The notes under the pieces: generated by a model
Seen by the model: the letters and a program-made list of their open reading frames with translations, nothing else
What the model was told of the DNA's origin: nothing
Databases searched by the model: none
Program-made: the position numbers and the translations under genes
In this document: piece after piece, positions 49,508-59,703 of the stretch
Position numbering within the stretch: the stretch's first letter is position 1
Layout: each line of letters begins with the position of its first letter
Assembly: GCF_003345655.1 (NCBI RefSeq)
Contig: NZ_QQOH01000001.1
Coordinates: 1,054,001 to 1,118,000 of the forward strand
Direction: 5' to 3'
Source of the DNA: Motiliproteus coralliicola
GTDB lineage: Bacteria; Pseudomonadota; Gammaproteobacteria; Pseudomonadales; Balneatricaceae
DNA length: 64,000 bases

Positions 49508-50074
49508 TTAGCCGTTCAGATGCATCTGTAGCAGGAACAGCCGCTCATTACCGAAAAACAACCGCTCACCGGCAAAACAGCTCGGAACACCGAAGGCGCC
49601 GCGCTCATAGGCCTCTCGAGTATTTTCGTTGAGCCGCTGCCTGGCTTCATCACTGTCACTTTGCTGCCACAGAGAATCGCCCAGTAGCGCCAGCAGACAG
49701 TCGGGATCGGCGATATTCTCACCTCGGTCCCAGATCGCACTGAACAGCTCGTTCGCCAACTCCTGTTGCGCGCCACCCTCCAACAGCGCTAACGCCGCCA
49801 TCGCCCGAGAGCTATTGACCGGCCACTGCTCGGGCCACTCCATCGGAATACCGTAATAGCGTCCCAGCGCATCCAGGTCCCGACGCATGTAGTCCCGTTT
49901 AGATTCCAACTCCGCCGGATGTTGATTACCGCTCAATACCAACAGCTCGGGCAAGGAGACGGGACGGGGAACCACCACCGCCGCCGATCGCTTGGCCACC
50001 CCGGGCAGTCGCCAGTTCGCCAGATGGCTGTAGGGGCTCATCAGGTCGTAGAAAAATTCAATGGTGCGGCTCAT
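49508..50074 (-). CDS. DsbA-family 2-hydroxychromene-2-carboxylate isomerase-like protein
   Basis: A 188-residue thioredoxin-fold protein with FFYDLMSPYSHLANWRLPG at the N-terminus, where the catalytic Ser of HCCA isomerases replaces the DsbA CxxC, and GVPSCFAGERLFFGNERL near the C-terminus. Acts on aromatic degradation intermediates in naphthalene users, but most genomic relatives have unknown substrates. Start at ATG 50074; upstream ATGs at 50107 and 50140 lack conserved sequence. Confidence 0.87.
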   Translation of the reverse strand: MSRTIEFFYDLMSPYSHLANWRLPGVAKRSAAVVVPRPVSLPELLVLSGNQHPAELESKRDYMRRDLDALGRYYGIPMEWPEQWPVNSSRAMAALALLEGGAQQELANELFSAIWDRGENIADPDCLLALLGDSLWQQSDSDEARQRLNENTREAYERGAFGVPSCFAGERLFFGNERLFLLQMHLNG

Positions 50075-50250
50075 GGTAGGACTCGATGGTTTCAAACAGG
50101 AAGCCATCCCAGAGTATCCTTTGCCGCCCTCAGCCCGCAAGCTGTGTTATCGTTATTCGACAATCACATTTTGGCGTGGTACCGGTAGACTCAAATGCCG
50201 GTCGATAACAATCCATGGAAACCAACGTTAAGTTGTAAGGTGTTGATTAA

Positions 50251-50523
50251 ATGAGCATTCAGGAAAACATTCACAACTACTATGAAAAGCTTGTCGCCGA
50301 TACCCTGGCCGAACTGCAACGACAAGCACCTCGCGATGCCGAAGAGATAGAGGATATCGCCTGTGTGGCCCTGAACCGGCTGCCGCCGCGCTACTTCCGC
50401 CATGAGATCGATATGGCGTTCTACCTGTCTCCGACCGAACAGCAGGAGATGAAAGACAAGGTCGATGATGCCATCGCCGAAGCGATCACCTACGTCGAGA
50501 AAAGCCACCGAGATAAAGACTAG
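50251..50523 (+). CDS. ComFB family protein
   Basis: A 90-residue stand-alone ComFB-domain protein: NIHNYYEKLVADTLAE, CVALNRLPPRYFRHEIDMAFYL and EMKDKVDDAIAEAITYV. The LNRLPPRY segment is the hallmark. ComFB-type proteins have recently been described as cyclic-dinucleotide-binding regulators in other bacteria; whether this one binds c-di-GMP is an inference. Monocistronic. Confidence 0.9.
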   Translation: MSIQENIHNYYEKLVADTLAELQRQAPRDAEEIEDIACVALNRLPPRYFRHEIDMAFYLSPTEQQEMKDKVDDAIAEAITYVEKSHRDKD

Positions 50524-50576
50524 TTATCGACCACCATCAAGCGCCGCGCCAAGGTTTGGCTGCGGCACTTACCGGC

Positions 50577-51170
50577 TCATCCCCACCTATCTTCTGCCTT
50601 CAACCGATCGACCTGATCCATCAGTTGCGGAAAGAATCTCAGAAAATCCTGCTCTAGCTCCACATATAGCCCCAGAAACTCCTCTCCCGACCCCAGCATC
50701 CTGTCCGGTCGTCGCAATCGCCTGGCAACCCGATCCAGTATCAGTGGAATCTGACTGGTTTCGGCATAACTGCTGAGCCAATCCTGCTGAATCATCTTGG
50801 ATACCGGCAAACGCATCGACTCCGGCATAAAGCCGGAATAACGGCCTAACAACTGATAGCCGTGGGAGATGAATTGATCCAAGGGTTGATCAGAGTAACG
50901 GTCCCAGTGCCGGCTAAGGTAATGATCAAAACAGATATCCAGTATCACCCCGGCAAATCGCCGCCGAGCAGGGCTCAGACGCGCCGCTGCTTGTAGAAAC
51001 AGCGGGTGAGAGTCGGTAAATGCATCGATTTTCCGGTGCAGCATCACTCCGGGACGCAATGTCGGGTACCAATCGGCAGACAGCGGGCCCTTGACATAGT
51101 CCCCCATCAAATTGGCCATCATCGATTCGGAGGTCGGTTCGGCAAAATAAAGATGCGCCAGATAGTTCAT
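50577..51170 (-). CDS. acpH: Acyl carrier protein phosphodiesterase
   Basis: A 197-residue AcpH-type HD-like enzyme removing 4'-phosphopantetheine from ACP. MNYLAHLYFAEPT, NLMGDYVKGP, HRKIDAFTDSHP and ICFDHYLSRHW are the conserved blocks with the metal-binding His/Asp residues. Confidence 0.93.
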   Translation of the reverse strand: MNYLAHLYFAEPTSESMMANLMGDYVKGPLSADWYPTLRPGVMLHRKIDAFTDSHPLFLQAAARLSPARRRFAGVILDICFDHYLSRHWDRYSDQPLDQFISHGYQLLGRYSGFMPESMRLPVSKMIQQDWLSSYAETSQIPLILDRVARRLRRPDRMLGSGEEFLGLYVELEQDFLRFFPQLMDQVDRLKAEDRWG

Positions 51171-51407
51171 CTTTTCTCATCCTCGATCAGCCCGGAGAGA
51201 GACTCGGGGCGCCTGTCAGGATAACCAGCAGGATGTTGAAATACCGATAAAAACCGCAGCAAAATCGTCATCAATTGCACATTGTTTCGAAACAGGGCTT
51301 GGGTTAACCTGCCTGTGTATTTGTTAACCGATGGCACCAGTCGCCGACGGTCAGAAGTACAAAACAACAATAAAATACCATGCAGAAACCCCTGGAGTTG
51401 AACACGC

Positions 51408-51617
51408 ATGTCAGAAGTGATGAACGGAACCGTTAAATGGTTCAACGACGAGAAAGGCTTCGGATTTATCGCTCAGGAGAGCGGCCCGGATATTTTTGTA
51501 CACTACAGCGCTATCAATGGCAGCGGCCGACGCAGCCTTAGCGATGGCCAGGCGGTCTCTTTTGAAGTGACCGACGGCCAGAAAGGCCCACAGGCAACCA
51601 ACGTTAATCCGCTCTGA
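51408..51617 (+). CDS. CspA-family cold-shock protein (second copy)
   Basis: A 69-residue OB-fold protein with RNP1 (KGFGFIA) and RNP2 (IFVHY), about as divergent from the 31.7-kb copy as expected for separate paralogues ([20 protein letters not shown]). Followed by a strong terminator. Two Csp genes in one 20-kb stretch are common in this group. Confidence 0.94.
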   Translation: MSEVMNGTVKWFNDEKGFGFIAQESGPDIFVHYSAINGSGRRSLSDGQAVSFEVTDGQKGPQATNVNPL

Positions 51618-51636
51618 TCGAGCCGGTCGTTGAAGA

Positions 51637-51664
51637 AATGACAGCCAAAGGCTGTCATTTTTTT
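51637..51664. terminator. Csp terminator, shared with ygiQ
   Basis: AATGACAGCC / GGCTGTCATT, perfect 10-bp stem with a 3-base loop and eight T on the plus strand. The minus-strand ygiQ gene starts its stop 11 bases away. Confidence 0.9.
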
Positions 51665-51674
51665 TGCCCGCAGG

Positions 51675-53969
51675 TCAGGACCGCTTACGCCTGATGGTTC
51701 CTGGCTTGGCGGAGGCCTTCCCCTTGTTAGCGGAATTACCGGTGCCCTTCTTTATTCCCCCCTGCGCACGAGTGGACTGGCCCGACTTGGCGCTGGCCTG
51801 AGTACCATCCCGCTTGAGGCTCTGCTGCCGTTTTGGCTTCTTACGCCGAGCCTGATAGTCACCCTGGGTCAGTGCCGGCCGTCCTTTCGAAGGCGAACGC
51901 ACGGGTTTACGCCCCTCCGGCGGCACCAGTGCATCAGGGTGACGACCGATCAGATCGCTACGCCCGATCCGCTTCAGGGTTTCACGGATCAACGGCCAGT
52001 TATCCGGGTCGTGATAGCGAAGAATTGCTTTGTGGGTTCGCCGCTGCCGCCCCCCCTTGGGAACCACCACCGGGTCTTTGTCATTACGACGAACCTTCTT
52101 CAGCGGATTGCGGTTGCTGTGATACATGGTGGTCGCGTTGCACATCGGCGACGGAATAAAGTTCTGCACCTGATCGAGCTTGAAATCGTTCTGCTTCAGC
52201 CACAGCGCCAGATTGACCATATCCTCATCCCGGGTCCCCGGATGGGCCGAGATGAAATAGGGGATCAGGTACTGCTTCTTGCCGGCCTCCCTGGACACCT
52301 TCTCGAACAACTTCTTAAAGCGGTAATAGGTTCCCATCCCCGGTTTCATCATCAACGACAGCGGCCCGTCTTCGGTGTGCTCCGGAGCTATTTTCAGATA
52401 ACCGCCGACATGGTGGGTAACCAGCTCGCGCAGGTACTCCGGATCTTCTACCGCCAGGTCGTAGCGTAAGCCGGATGCGATAAGAATCCGTTTCACTCCC
52501 GGGATCTTGCGGGCCTTGCGGTATAGCTGGGTCAGGTGGCGGTGATCGGTCTTCATGTTGACGCAGATCCCCGGGTGCACGCAGGACAACCGCCGACACG
52601 CGGCCTCGATCTTCTCATCCTTGCAGGCCAACCGGTACATGTTGGCGGTCGGTCCACCCAGATCGGAGATGGTACCGGTAAAGCCGGGTACCTTGTCACG
52701 GATCGCCTCGATCTCACCCAGAATCGACGCTTCCGAGCGGTTCTGGATGATCCGGCCCTCGTGCTCGGTGATCGAGCAGAAACTGCAACCGCCGAAGCAG
52801 CCGCGCATGATATTGATCGAGAAGCGGATCATCTCGTAGGCCGGTATCCGCAGATCACCGTAGTCCGGATGGGGTAAACGGTTGTAGGGTAGATCGAACA
52901 CCGCGTCGATCTCGCGGGTCGATAATGGCACCGGCGGCGGGTTGACCCAAAGATCACGGTTTCCATGTCGCTGCACCAGCGCCCGGGCGTTGCCCGGATT
53001 GGTCTCCAGGTGCATTACCCGTGACGCGTGGGCATACATCACCGGATCCTTGCTGACGACTTCGTAGGCCGGCAGCCGGATATAACTGCGATCCCGCTCG
53101 GGCTTGAATTTGCTCTGCTTCAGATCCACCAGTTTTAACGGCTGCGGTTCCACCTCAACCGGCTGGGCCGCGATTTGCTGGGCCTGTTGCTCCCTTGCCT
53201 GATTGGTTTCACAGTCCGGCTGCTCCTGATAAGGATTCTGCGGCGGCACCACCAGTCCGGGTTGATCCACATCGGTGGAGTCGATCAGGGTCCAGTCACC
53301 TGGTAGCTGCGAGCGCATCACCGCCGTGCCGCGGATATCGGTCAGCTCCGAAACCGGTTCTCCCTGGTCCAGTCGCTCGGCCACTTCCAGCAAAGCCCGT
53401 TCGGCGTTGCCGTAGAGCAGCAGGTCGGCCTTGGCATCGGGCAGCACCGAGCGGCGGACTTTATCCGACCAGTAATCGTAGTGGGCGATTCGGCGCAAAC
53501 TGGCTTCGATCCCCCCCAGCACCAGAGGCACGCCCTTGTAGGCTTCCCGACAACGCTGAGCATAGGCCACCACCGCCCGGTCCGGTCGTTTGCCTCCTTC
53601 GCCACCGGCGGTGTAGGCATCGTCATGACGAAGCCGTCGCTCGGCGGTGTAACGGTTGATCATCGAGTCCATGTTGCCAGCGGTCACGCCGAAGAACAGC
53701 CGCGGCCGCCCGAGCTGCATAAAGTCGTCTTTGGAGTGCCAATCCGGCTGCGAAATAATCCCGACCCGATAACCGGCCCGTTCCAGAACCCGGCCGATCA
53801 CGGCCATGCCGAAACTGGGGTGATCTACATAGGCATCACCGGTGACCAAAATCACATCACAGGCATCCCAGCCCAGCTGTTTCATCTCAGCACGAGACAT
53901 CGGCAGCACCGGCGCAGCGGGCGATACTTTGGCGGGTAGATAGGAGAGTAGCGAGCGGACAGCGGTCAT
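51675..53969 (-). CDS. YgiQ family radical SAM protein
   Basis: A 764-residue radical SAM protein. The N-terminal UPF0313 domain carries [20 protein letters not shown]; the [4Fe-4S] motif C-x3-C-x2-C is in [17 protein letters not shown] near residue 390; [14 protein letters not shown] and [16 protein letters not shown] follow. A basic Lys/Arg/Gln-rich tail of about 90 residues ([15 protein letters not shown]) may bind RNA. The reaction is unknown. Confidence 0.95.
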   Translation of the reverse strand: MTAVRSLLSYLPAKVSPAAPVLPMSRAEMKQLGWDACDVILVTGDAYVDHPSFGMAVIGRVLERAGYRVGIISQPDWHSKDDFMQLGRPRLFFGVTAGNMDSMINRYTAERRLRHDDAYTAGGEGGKRPDRAVVAYAQRCREAYKGVPLVLGGIEASLRRIAHYDYWSDKVRRSVLPDAKADLLLYGNAERALLEVAERLDQGEPVSELTDIRGTAVMRSQLPGDWTLIDSTDVDQPGLVVPPQNPYQEQPDCETNQAREQQAQQIAAQPVEVEPQPLKLVDLKQSKFKPERDRSYIRLPAYEVVSKDPVMYAHASRVMHLETNPGNARALVQRHGNRDLWVNPPPVPLSTREIDAVFDLPYNRLPHPDYGDLRIPAYEMIRFSINIMRGCFGGCSFCSITEHEGRIIQNRSEASILGEIEAIRDKVPGFTGTISDLGGPTANMYRLACKDEKIEAACRRLSCVHPGICVNMKTDHRHLTQLYRKARKIPGVKRILIASGLRYDLAVEDPEYLRELVTHHVGGYLKIAPEHTEDGPLSLMMKPGMGTYYRFKKLFEKVSREAGKKQYLIPYFISAHPGTRDEDMVNLALWLKQNDFKLDQVQNFIPSPMCNATTMYHSNRNPLKKVRRNDKDPVVVPKGGRQRRTHKAILRYHDPDNWPLIRETLKRIGRSDLIGRHPDALVPPEGRKPVRSPSKGRPALTQGDYQARRKKPKRQQSLKRDGTQASAKSGQSTRAQGGIKKGTGNSANKGKASAKPGTIRRKRS

Positions 53970-54140
53970 AACGGATACATCAGTAGAGGGGCTGACCGAT
54001 TATAACGGAAAGCGTCCTCTCGGGCAGCTATGAACCCATTTCAGCGGGTCTGGCTAGCACAGCAACCCCGCACCGAAATCAGCCCCCATCCAATGCCAAG
54101 GCCGTGCCAGGCAGACCCCAATGTGTCGCCAGCAGGACCG

Positions 54141-55883
54141 CTAGTTGGGGGCATAGAGGCCGCAAGCCAACGGCTGGTGTCGGCACCACTCGATAAAGCG
54201 CTGCGCTTGCAACGGTTCGGTAAAGTAGTAACCCTGTAACAGGTCACAGCCGAGCGCCTGCAGGTAGGTCAACTGTTCACGATTTTCAACACCTTCGGCC
54301 ACCAGCCTCAACCCCAGACTCTTGGCCATCGAGATGATTGCTTTGACCAACATCCCGTTATCCCGATTAACCGGCAGCCCCGTGACAAAGCTGCGGTCGA
54401 TTTTCAAGGTATCGAACGGCAGGTGCTGTAGATAACTCAACGACGAGTAACCGGTTCCAAAATCATCCAGCGATAGACGAACCCCCAGCTGCCCCAACCG
54501 CTCCAACTGCCGGGCGGCTTGATCTCGGTTGTTGAGCAGCACCCCCTCGGTAATTTCGAGTTCCAAGGCAGCGGCAGGCAACTGCTGTTGCGCCAACGCA
54601 GCCTTTACCTGATCGACAAAATCTTCGTGACAAAGCTGCCGCGGTGACACGTTGACGGCAACAAAGTCCGGCGCGCTGGGTTCGTCCAGCCAACGTTTAG
54701 CCTGCGCACAGGCTTGCTCCAACCCCCAGGCGCCGATCTGGTGGATCACCTCAATCGACTCGGCCAATGCCACAAACTGATCCGGCAATACCTGCCCCAG
54801 ACTAGGGCTGTTCCAGCGCATCACGGCCTCAGCTCCAACCACCCGACAGTCGAGACTGATCAGCGGCTGGTAGTGGATTTCCAACTCGTTTTTCTGCAGC
54901 GCATAGCGCAGCTCGGCCTCCAGCTGCTGCAGCTCCAACGCTTGCTGCTCCAGTGCCGGCTCAAAGCGGGCGATCCGATTACGGCCCAGCTTCTTGGCCC
55001 TATACAACGCCGTATCGGCGTGCTGAAGCAGCTGAACCGGATCCTGTCCATCATCGGGGAAACAGGCCAGGCCGATACTCAGCCCGACAAATAGCCGCTG
55101 GCCCTCGATCATGATCGGTTCGTTAAAATCATTCTGGATCGACTGTGCCAACTCATAGGCAGTCGGAGCCTTCCTATCCAAGCGAGTCAGCAGCATAAAC
55201 TGATCGCCGCCCAGCCGGCAGAGCTCATCGGCACCCCGTTTACGCTGTTTGAGGCGCTGCGCCACCGCCACCAACAGCTCATCGGCCCGTTGGTGACCCA
55301 GGCTTTCGTTGAACTGTTTGAAACGGTAGATATCGATGCTTAACAACAGGATGCGCTGATCATCGTCGACATTCTGCTCGACCATCTGGCGCAGCCGCTG
55401 CTCCACCTGGGAGCGGGTCGGCAAACCGGTCAGCGCATCGAGACTGCAGCTCGGTGACAACCACTGCTCGTACTCAAGCCGCTCGAGCAGCGCTTCCATC
55501 ATCACCAGGGTGTGGGTATGGCCAGCCGGCCCCTTGAAAGGTGACAGGTGAACCCGCAACCAGACCGGCTTACCGCTAGCTCGACGGCAACAGAGTTCAC
55601 CACTCCAGCCCACCCCCCGAGCCAGCGTACGCCGGATCGACGGATACAGACTATCGGGAGTCAGGTCTGATCGCAGCACGTTTACCGGTTGCCCCAGCAG
55701 CTGCTCCGCCGCAAACCCGGTACAGCGACAGCAGGCCGGATTCAGATAGCGGATCAGCCCCTGATCATCGACCACCATCGCCGACAACGGGTTGTGGTCA
55801 AACAAGGCCGCCAACTGCTTAAGACTCTGCTCATCGTCGCTCACATTCGAGGAGGGGGTTGGGGGATGATCCAGCGCGGGCAT
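54141..55883 (-). CDS. PAS-GGDEF-EAL domain protein (c-di-GMP)
   Basis: A 580-residue cytoplasmic protein: a PAS domain (about residues 25-130, LSAMVVDDQGLIRYLNPACC), a GGDEF domain with GGDQF in place of GGD/EEF (near residue 222), and a C-terminal EAL domain. In the EAL domain the name motif is EAV, but the metal-binding and catalytic residues look complete: N in VNVSPRQL, E in LELEITEG, DDFGTGYSSL, K in TLKIDRSFV, E in AEGVEN and Q in LQGYYF. The likely activity is a phosphodiesterase with a degenerate cyclase domain. No membrane segments. Confidence 0.93.
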   Translation of the reverse strand: MPALDHPPTPSSNVSDDEQSLKQLAALFDHNPLSAMVVDDQGLIRYLNPACCRCTGFAAEQLLGQPVNVLRSDLTPDSLYPSIRRTLARGVGWSGELCCRRASGKPVWLRVHLSPFKGPAGHTHTLVMMEALLERLEYEQWLSPSCSLDALTGLPTRSQVEQRLRQMVEQNVDDDQRILLLSIDIYRFKQFNESLGHQRADELLVAVAQRLKQRKRGADELCRLGGDQFMLLTRLDRKAPTAYELAQSIQNDFNEPIMIEGQRLFVGLSIGLACFPDDGQDPVQLLQHADTALYRAKKLGRNRIARFEPALEQQALELQQLEAELRYALQKNELEIHYQPLISLDCRVVGAEAVMRWNSPSLGQVLPDQFVALAESIEVIHQIGAWGLEQACAQAKRWLDEPSAPDFVAVNVSPRQLCHEDFVDQVKAALAQQQLPAAALELEITEGVLLNNRDQAARQLERLGQLGVRLSLDDFGTGYSSLSYLQHLPFDTLKIDRSFVTGLPVNRDNGMLVKAIISMAKSLGLRLVAEGVENREQLTYLQALGCDLLQGYYFTEPLQAQRFIEWCRHQPLACGLYAPN

Positions 55884-56081
55884 CCGAATCTCCAGCTTGG
55901 CTCAGGACACGAAGCCGCCAGTCGACCTCGGTAGTTTCTATTTCGTTAACTATAGACGTCCCAAACGGCAAAATATCAGTGAGATCAAGCATCAATCATC
56001 GACGGGCAGCAAGTTAGAGTTGCTAGCGATGGCAAGCTCTTCTACAGTGTCAGGGTGTTTAATATTTTGAGATGTTGCACT

Positions 56082-56468
56082 ATGTCTAGCTACCCCACCC
56101 TGACCGAAATGGGTATCCCGTCAGTCGATGAGATCTACAAGTACAGCCTACGCCAAGAAGGCGATGTCGATGTCTTGAAGGTCTATTTTCGCCGCGAGAA
56201 GGGCTCACTGCTGCCCCGTAGTAAGAAGTTCAAGTTTGGTCGCTCTCACAAGACGGTGCGGGTAGACAGTAGTCACGACAAATATCAGGAGATCTCCGAG
56301 ATGTCGGCGTTCCTGATGAAAGCGATCGACGAACTGCACGAACTGGTTCAACACGAACATGAAGTTCAGGATATCCGCGAGCGCCTGCACGCCGATATCG
56401 ATCATCTGGAGAAGGTGGTCAGCAACAAGCTGGCGGATATTCGTCGAGATATCGACAAGATCAAATAA
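56082..56468 (+). CDS. DUF3461 family protein
   Basis: A 128-residue protein matching DUF3461: YPTLTEMGIPSVDEIYKYSL, LKVYFRREKGSLLPRSKKFK and a C-terminal coiled coil (EVQDIRERLHADIDHLEKVV). Start at ATG 56082, where the family sequence begins. Function unknown. Confidence 0.92.
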   Translation: MSSYPTLTEMGIPSVDEIYKYSLRQEGDVDVLKVYFRREKGSLLPRSKKFKFGRSHKTVRVDSSHDKYQEISEMSAFLMKAIDELHELVQHEHEVQDIRERLHADIDHLEKVVSNKLADIRRDIDKIK

Positions 56469-56492
56469 GCCCGCACGCTATAGCAAGTCACT

Positions 56493-56518
56493 AAAAAGGA
56501 GGCAAGTGCCTCCTTTTT
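56493..56518. terminator. Bidirectional terminator
   Basis: AAAAAGGAGGC / GCCTCCTTTTT with AAGT loop. Serves the DUF3461 gene and the convergent phytase-like gene. Confidence 0.9.
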
Positions 56519-56558
56519 GCATTGATGGCCGGTAACTCTACCGGTTACCGAAGCAATC

Positions 56559-59500
56559 TTACTGCAGCTGATAAACCGCCGTGGAACCGGACACTTCGTA
56601 GCCGACAATCAGCAAGGGCTTGCCGGTCGGGCTCTGCTCGGCTGAGACGAACTTCATCCCTTCCGGCGCCAAGTCACCGGCATCACTCAGATCCTTTTTC
56701 GGGTCCGCCTCGAAGTTTCGGTTGATCACATAATCGTGACAGACCACCCCATAGGGGTTGGTGATGTCGTAGATCATGAAGCCACCGGTGCGCTCCAGAC
56801 CGACGAAGGCATAGGTGCGCCCATTTACCTGACCAACCGCCAGCGCTTCGGGTTCGGCCCCTTTGTCGTCACTGCGGTTATCACCCTTGTTCTTATTGTC
56901 GGTGTTGTTGAAGTGTTTACCCAGGCGCGCCGCGGTCACCTTCTCGATATCGGCTTGAGAATCGAACACCAGCTCAGCCTGCTCGTTCCAGATACTGAAC
57001 GAGCGGGCACCGTAGGTGTAGATCAGCGAATCATCACCGTAGCCGTAGCGGGTGGTTTTCATCCGACCCAGGGATTTCTTATCGGCGGCCTGGTCGGCAC
57101 TGGGGTGCGTCGCGGGGATGTCGAGCTTAGCGATACGGGTCTCCTCGGAGAACGCCAGACAGCCATCGTCTACATCGAACTCCTGACCACCGGCTGCCAG
57201 GCAACCGGCCTCATCGGCCGCATCGAACCAGTAATCCCGGGCATCTCCTTCGTTGGCAGTCACCACATAGTTGTGACCCTCAGCACGGTACGCGGCAATG
57301 GTATCTGGCTGATACATGCCCACAACCCCCAGACGAGTACGGATATCGATCTTCTTGTCCTTGTCGGAGACATCTAACTCATTACCAGGACGACCGTAAT
57401 CCTTCAGCCCCAGATCCACCACCTGGCTGATCCGCATCGTCTTCAGGTCGATCACCGCCAAGGCATTATTCTCCTGCAGGCTGACCCAGGCGGTGTTGGA
57501 GTCATCGGAAACGGCGATGTACTCAGGCTCCAGGTCCTTGGCAAAGTCGGCGCCGGGACCGAAGGTCCGGATCGCTTCGGATGCATGCTGATCAAAGCGC
57601 AGCTCGGTCGCCACATCCGCGGGCCGGCCGTTACGAATCTGAATCACCGAAATCGTGCCCACCGGGTCAACCCGGTAGTCTTTGCTCGGCTCCCCCTCAT
57701 TGGCTACCAACAGCTTGCTGTTATCCGGCGTGAACGTCAGCATGTCGGGCAGCGCACCGACCCGTACCGCCTTCAAGAATTTCAGGCTACGGGCATCGTA
57801 GAACGCCACCACCCCAGGTCCCTGTTTCTTGTTGCCGGCAATATCCGCAGCCTCCACCGCCACCGCGACCAGATTGCCGCCGACCGCGACGCTGTTGGCG
57901 GCACCGAAACGCTGTGATTTCAGATCGGCGCCGATATCGAGGCGACCGACCCGCGCCAGGTTACTGTCACGTAGTGGATCGGCCAGCGGCTTAGCGTCCA
58001 GTTTCGACAGGTCGATCACATCGATCTGCTTCGCTTCGGCATTGACGACAAAAGCGCGTTTGCTGCGCGGGTGGTAGGAAACGATCTCCGCTGCGCTCTG
58101 ATCGTAAATCCCGGTGGTGTGACGGCCGATCAGCGATGCACTCAGGCGTTGCTCCAACTTACTCTGCTTGGCCACCAGTTTCGGCATGATCGGCAGCACG
58201 CTGATCTGGGTCGGTTTGCCGTCAATACCGAAATCGTTATCGTTGATCAGCGCAACATGTTGATCGTCCAGCAGCGCGATACCTTCGATCTTGGTAGCCA
58301 ATGTCATGCCCTCGGGTAGATCGGTCAGGCTGTTGAACACCAGCGCTTTTACCAACGGCATCGCCCCGACGGCGCCCGGATCGTAGATCTGCTCCAGGGT
58401 CTGTTTGGAGTCGCTGTCACGAACCGCCACCGCACCGCGGCTCAGTTCGGTATTCAGGATGCTGTCACCGGAACTCAACTGGACCCGATACAGCTTAGTA
58501 ACTTTGCTGATCCGCTCCAGAATGATCAGGTCGTCGTTACCGACCGCCACCATCTCTGAGATTTTGACGTCGCTCTGCTTTCGAATCTTGCCCTTCTTCA
58601 GGTCGCCCTTGCCGCTGGGAAGGTCTGCAAACATCGCCGGGGTATCGATCTGATAGACCCACTCGCCCTGTGGCCTGCCCAGCTCGCCGTTGTTCAATCC
58701 AAACTTTATCAGCCGCACATTGCGCGAGTTCTTGTAAGCCGCCGCATTGGGGTTGGCCAACGGGCTTTGCATGATGAAGTAGAGCGAACGTTCGTCCGGC
58801 GACACCGCCACCGACTCCATCCCCCGGTTGAGCTTACGCTTGGCATAGACCGCCGGCAGCTTACCACTGACCGGGTAACCCGCATCGGCCAGATCGGCCT
58901 CCATGCCGGCGGGTACCACCCGCTCCAGAACGGTGCCATCGGGAGCCACATGGAGCAGGCTGGGGCCGTACTCATCGGCCAGCCAAAAGCTGCCGTCAGA
59001 CAGCTTGACCAACGCTTCGGTATCGACACCTTCATTGTCGAACGCCCGCTGCTCGCCGGTATTGGCGTAGGATTTTTCGGTATTGGTGACCTTAAGATCG
59101 TTACTCAATCCGCTGATCTTTTCCCCGGCACGGTTACGAAGCGGAATCCGTTGGATCACCTTGACGCCGTCAGTACCGATCTCAAACTTACTGATCATCG
59201 GTGTATAAGCAGGCATCGGGAAGATCTTATGCGCGCCTTCACCGGCACCACAGAAATCGGCAATACCGACCAGCTTGGCACTGTCTTTACACTTGATGTT
59301 CGGCCCACGGTCGGTGACGGCATAAAACTGGTTGGCAGGGTCTTTGTGATAATGAAACGCGCCACTACCGAAACCGACGCTGATCTCCAGCGACTTGCCC
59401 ACCTCGCCCGCCGCGGAAAAATCCGCTCTACCCAGCGATTCATCCAGCGTGTATTGCGCCGGCTTCAAGCCATGGCTTTGATGGGATTGATGATTCTGTG

Positions 59501-59573
59501 CCTGCACCAGAGCAGCCTGACTCCCCATGGCGGCCGTAACTGCCACGGCTAATGCCAACATCGATTTTTTCAT
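56559..59573 (-). CDS. Secreted esterase-like phytase / choice-of-anchor I family protein
   Basis: A 1004-residue exported protein with a signal peptide (about residues 1-26). Residues 60-480 form the 'esterase-like activity of phytase' beta-propeller (AVTDRGPNIKC, VDTEALVKLSDGSFWLADEY, MESVAVSPDERSLYF). Residues 500-1000 form the choice-of-anchor I propeller (LVANEGEPSKDYRVDPVGT, YVVTANEGDARDYW, EALAVGQVNGRTYAFVGLER). The two together are a known arrangement; a role in extracellular phosphate release is suspected. No visible C-terminal anchor. Confidence 0.9.
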   Translation of the reverse strand: MKKSMLALAVAVTAAMGSQAALVQAQNHQSHQSHGLKPAQYTLDESLGRADFSAAGEVGKSLEISVGFGSGAFHYHKDPANQFYAVTDRGPNIKCKDSAKLVGIADFCGAGEGAHKIFPMPAYTPMISKFEIGTDGVKVIQRIPLRNRAGEKISGLSNDLKVTNTEKSYANTGEQRAFDNEGVDTEALVKLSDGSFWLADEYGPSLLHVAPDGTVLERVVPAGMEADLADAGYPVSGKLPAVYAKRKLNRGMESVAVSPDERSLYFIMQSPLANPNAAAYKNSRNVRLIKFGLNNGELGRPQGEWVYQIDTPAMFADLPSGKGDLKKGKIRKQSDVKISEMVAVGNDDLIILERISKVTKLYRVQLSSGDSILNTELSRGAVAVRDSDSKQTLEQIYDPGAVGAMPLVKALVFNSLTDLPEGMTLATKIEGIALLDDQHVALINDNDFGIDGKPTQISVLPIMPKLVAKQSKLEQRLSASLIGRHTTGIYDQSAAEIVSYHPRSKRAFVVNAEAKQIDVIDLSKLDAKPLADPLRDSNLARVGRLDIGADLKSQRFGAANSVAVGGNLVAVAVEAADIAGNKKQGPGVVAFYDARSLKFLKAVRVGALPDMLTFTPDNSKLLVANEGEPSKDYRVDPVGTISVIQIRNGRPADVATELRFDQHASEAIRTFGPGADFAKDLEPEYIAVSDDSNTAWVSLQENNALAVIDLKTMRISQVVDLGLKDYGRPGNELDVSDKDKKIDIRTRLGVVGMYQPDTIAAYRAEGHNYVVTANEGDARDYWFDAADEAGCLAAGGQEFDVDDGCLAFSEETRIAKLDIPATHPSADQAADKKSLGRMKTTRYGYGDDSLIYTYGARSFSIWNEQAELVFDSQADIEKVTAARLGKHFNNTDNKNKGDNRSDDKGAEPEALAVGQVNGRTYAFVGLERTGGFMIYDITNPYGVVCHDYVINRNFEADPKKDLSDAGDLAPEGMKFVSAEQSPTGKPLLIVGYEVSGSTAVYQLQ

Positions 59574-59703
59574 GTTGATTCCTAGATCCGTTCGGGAATA
59601 GATGGGATGAGAGAGATCAACCTAGGTCAAAACGATGACGTTAACGTGATAGAAAGGTGTCAGTCCGGCGATAGAATCATGACGATTCAGATAGCGGCAA
59701 CGC

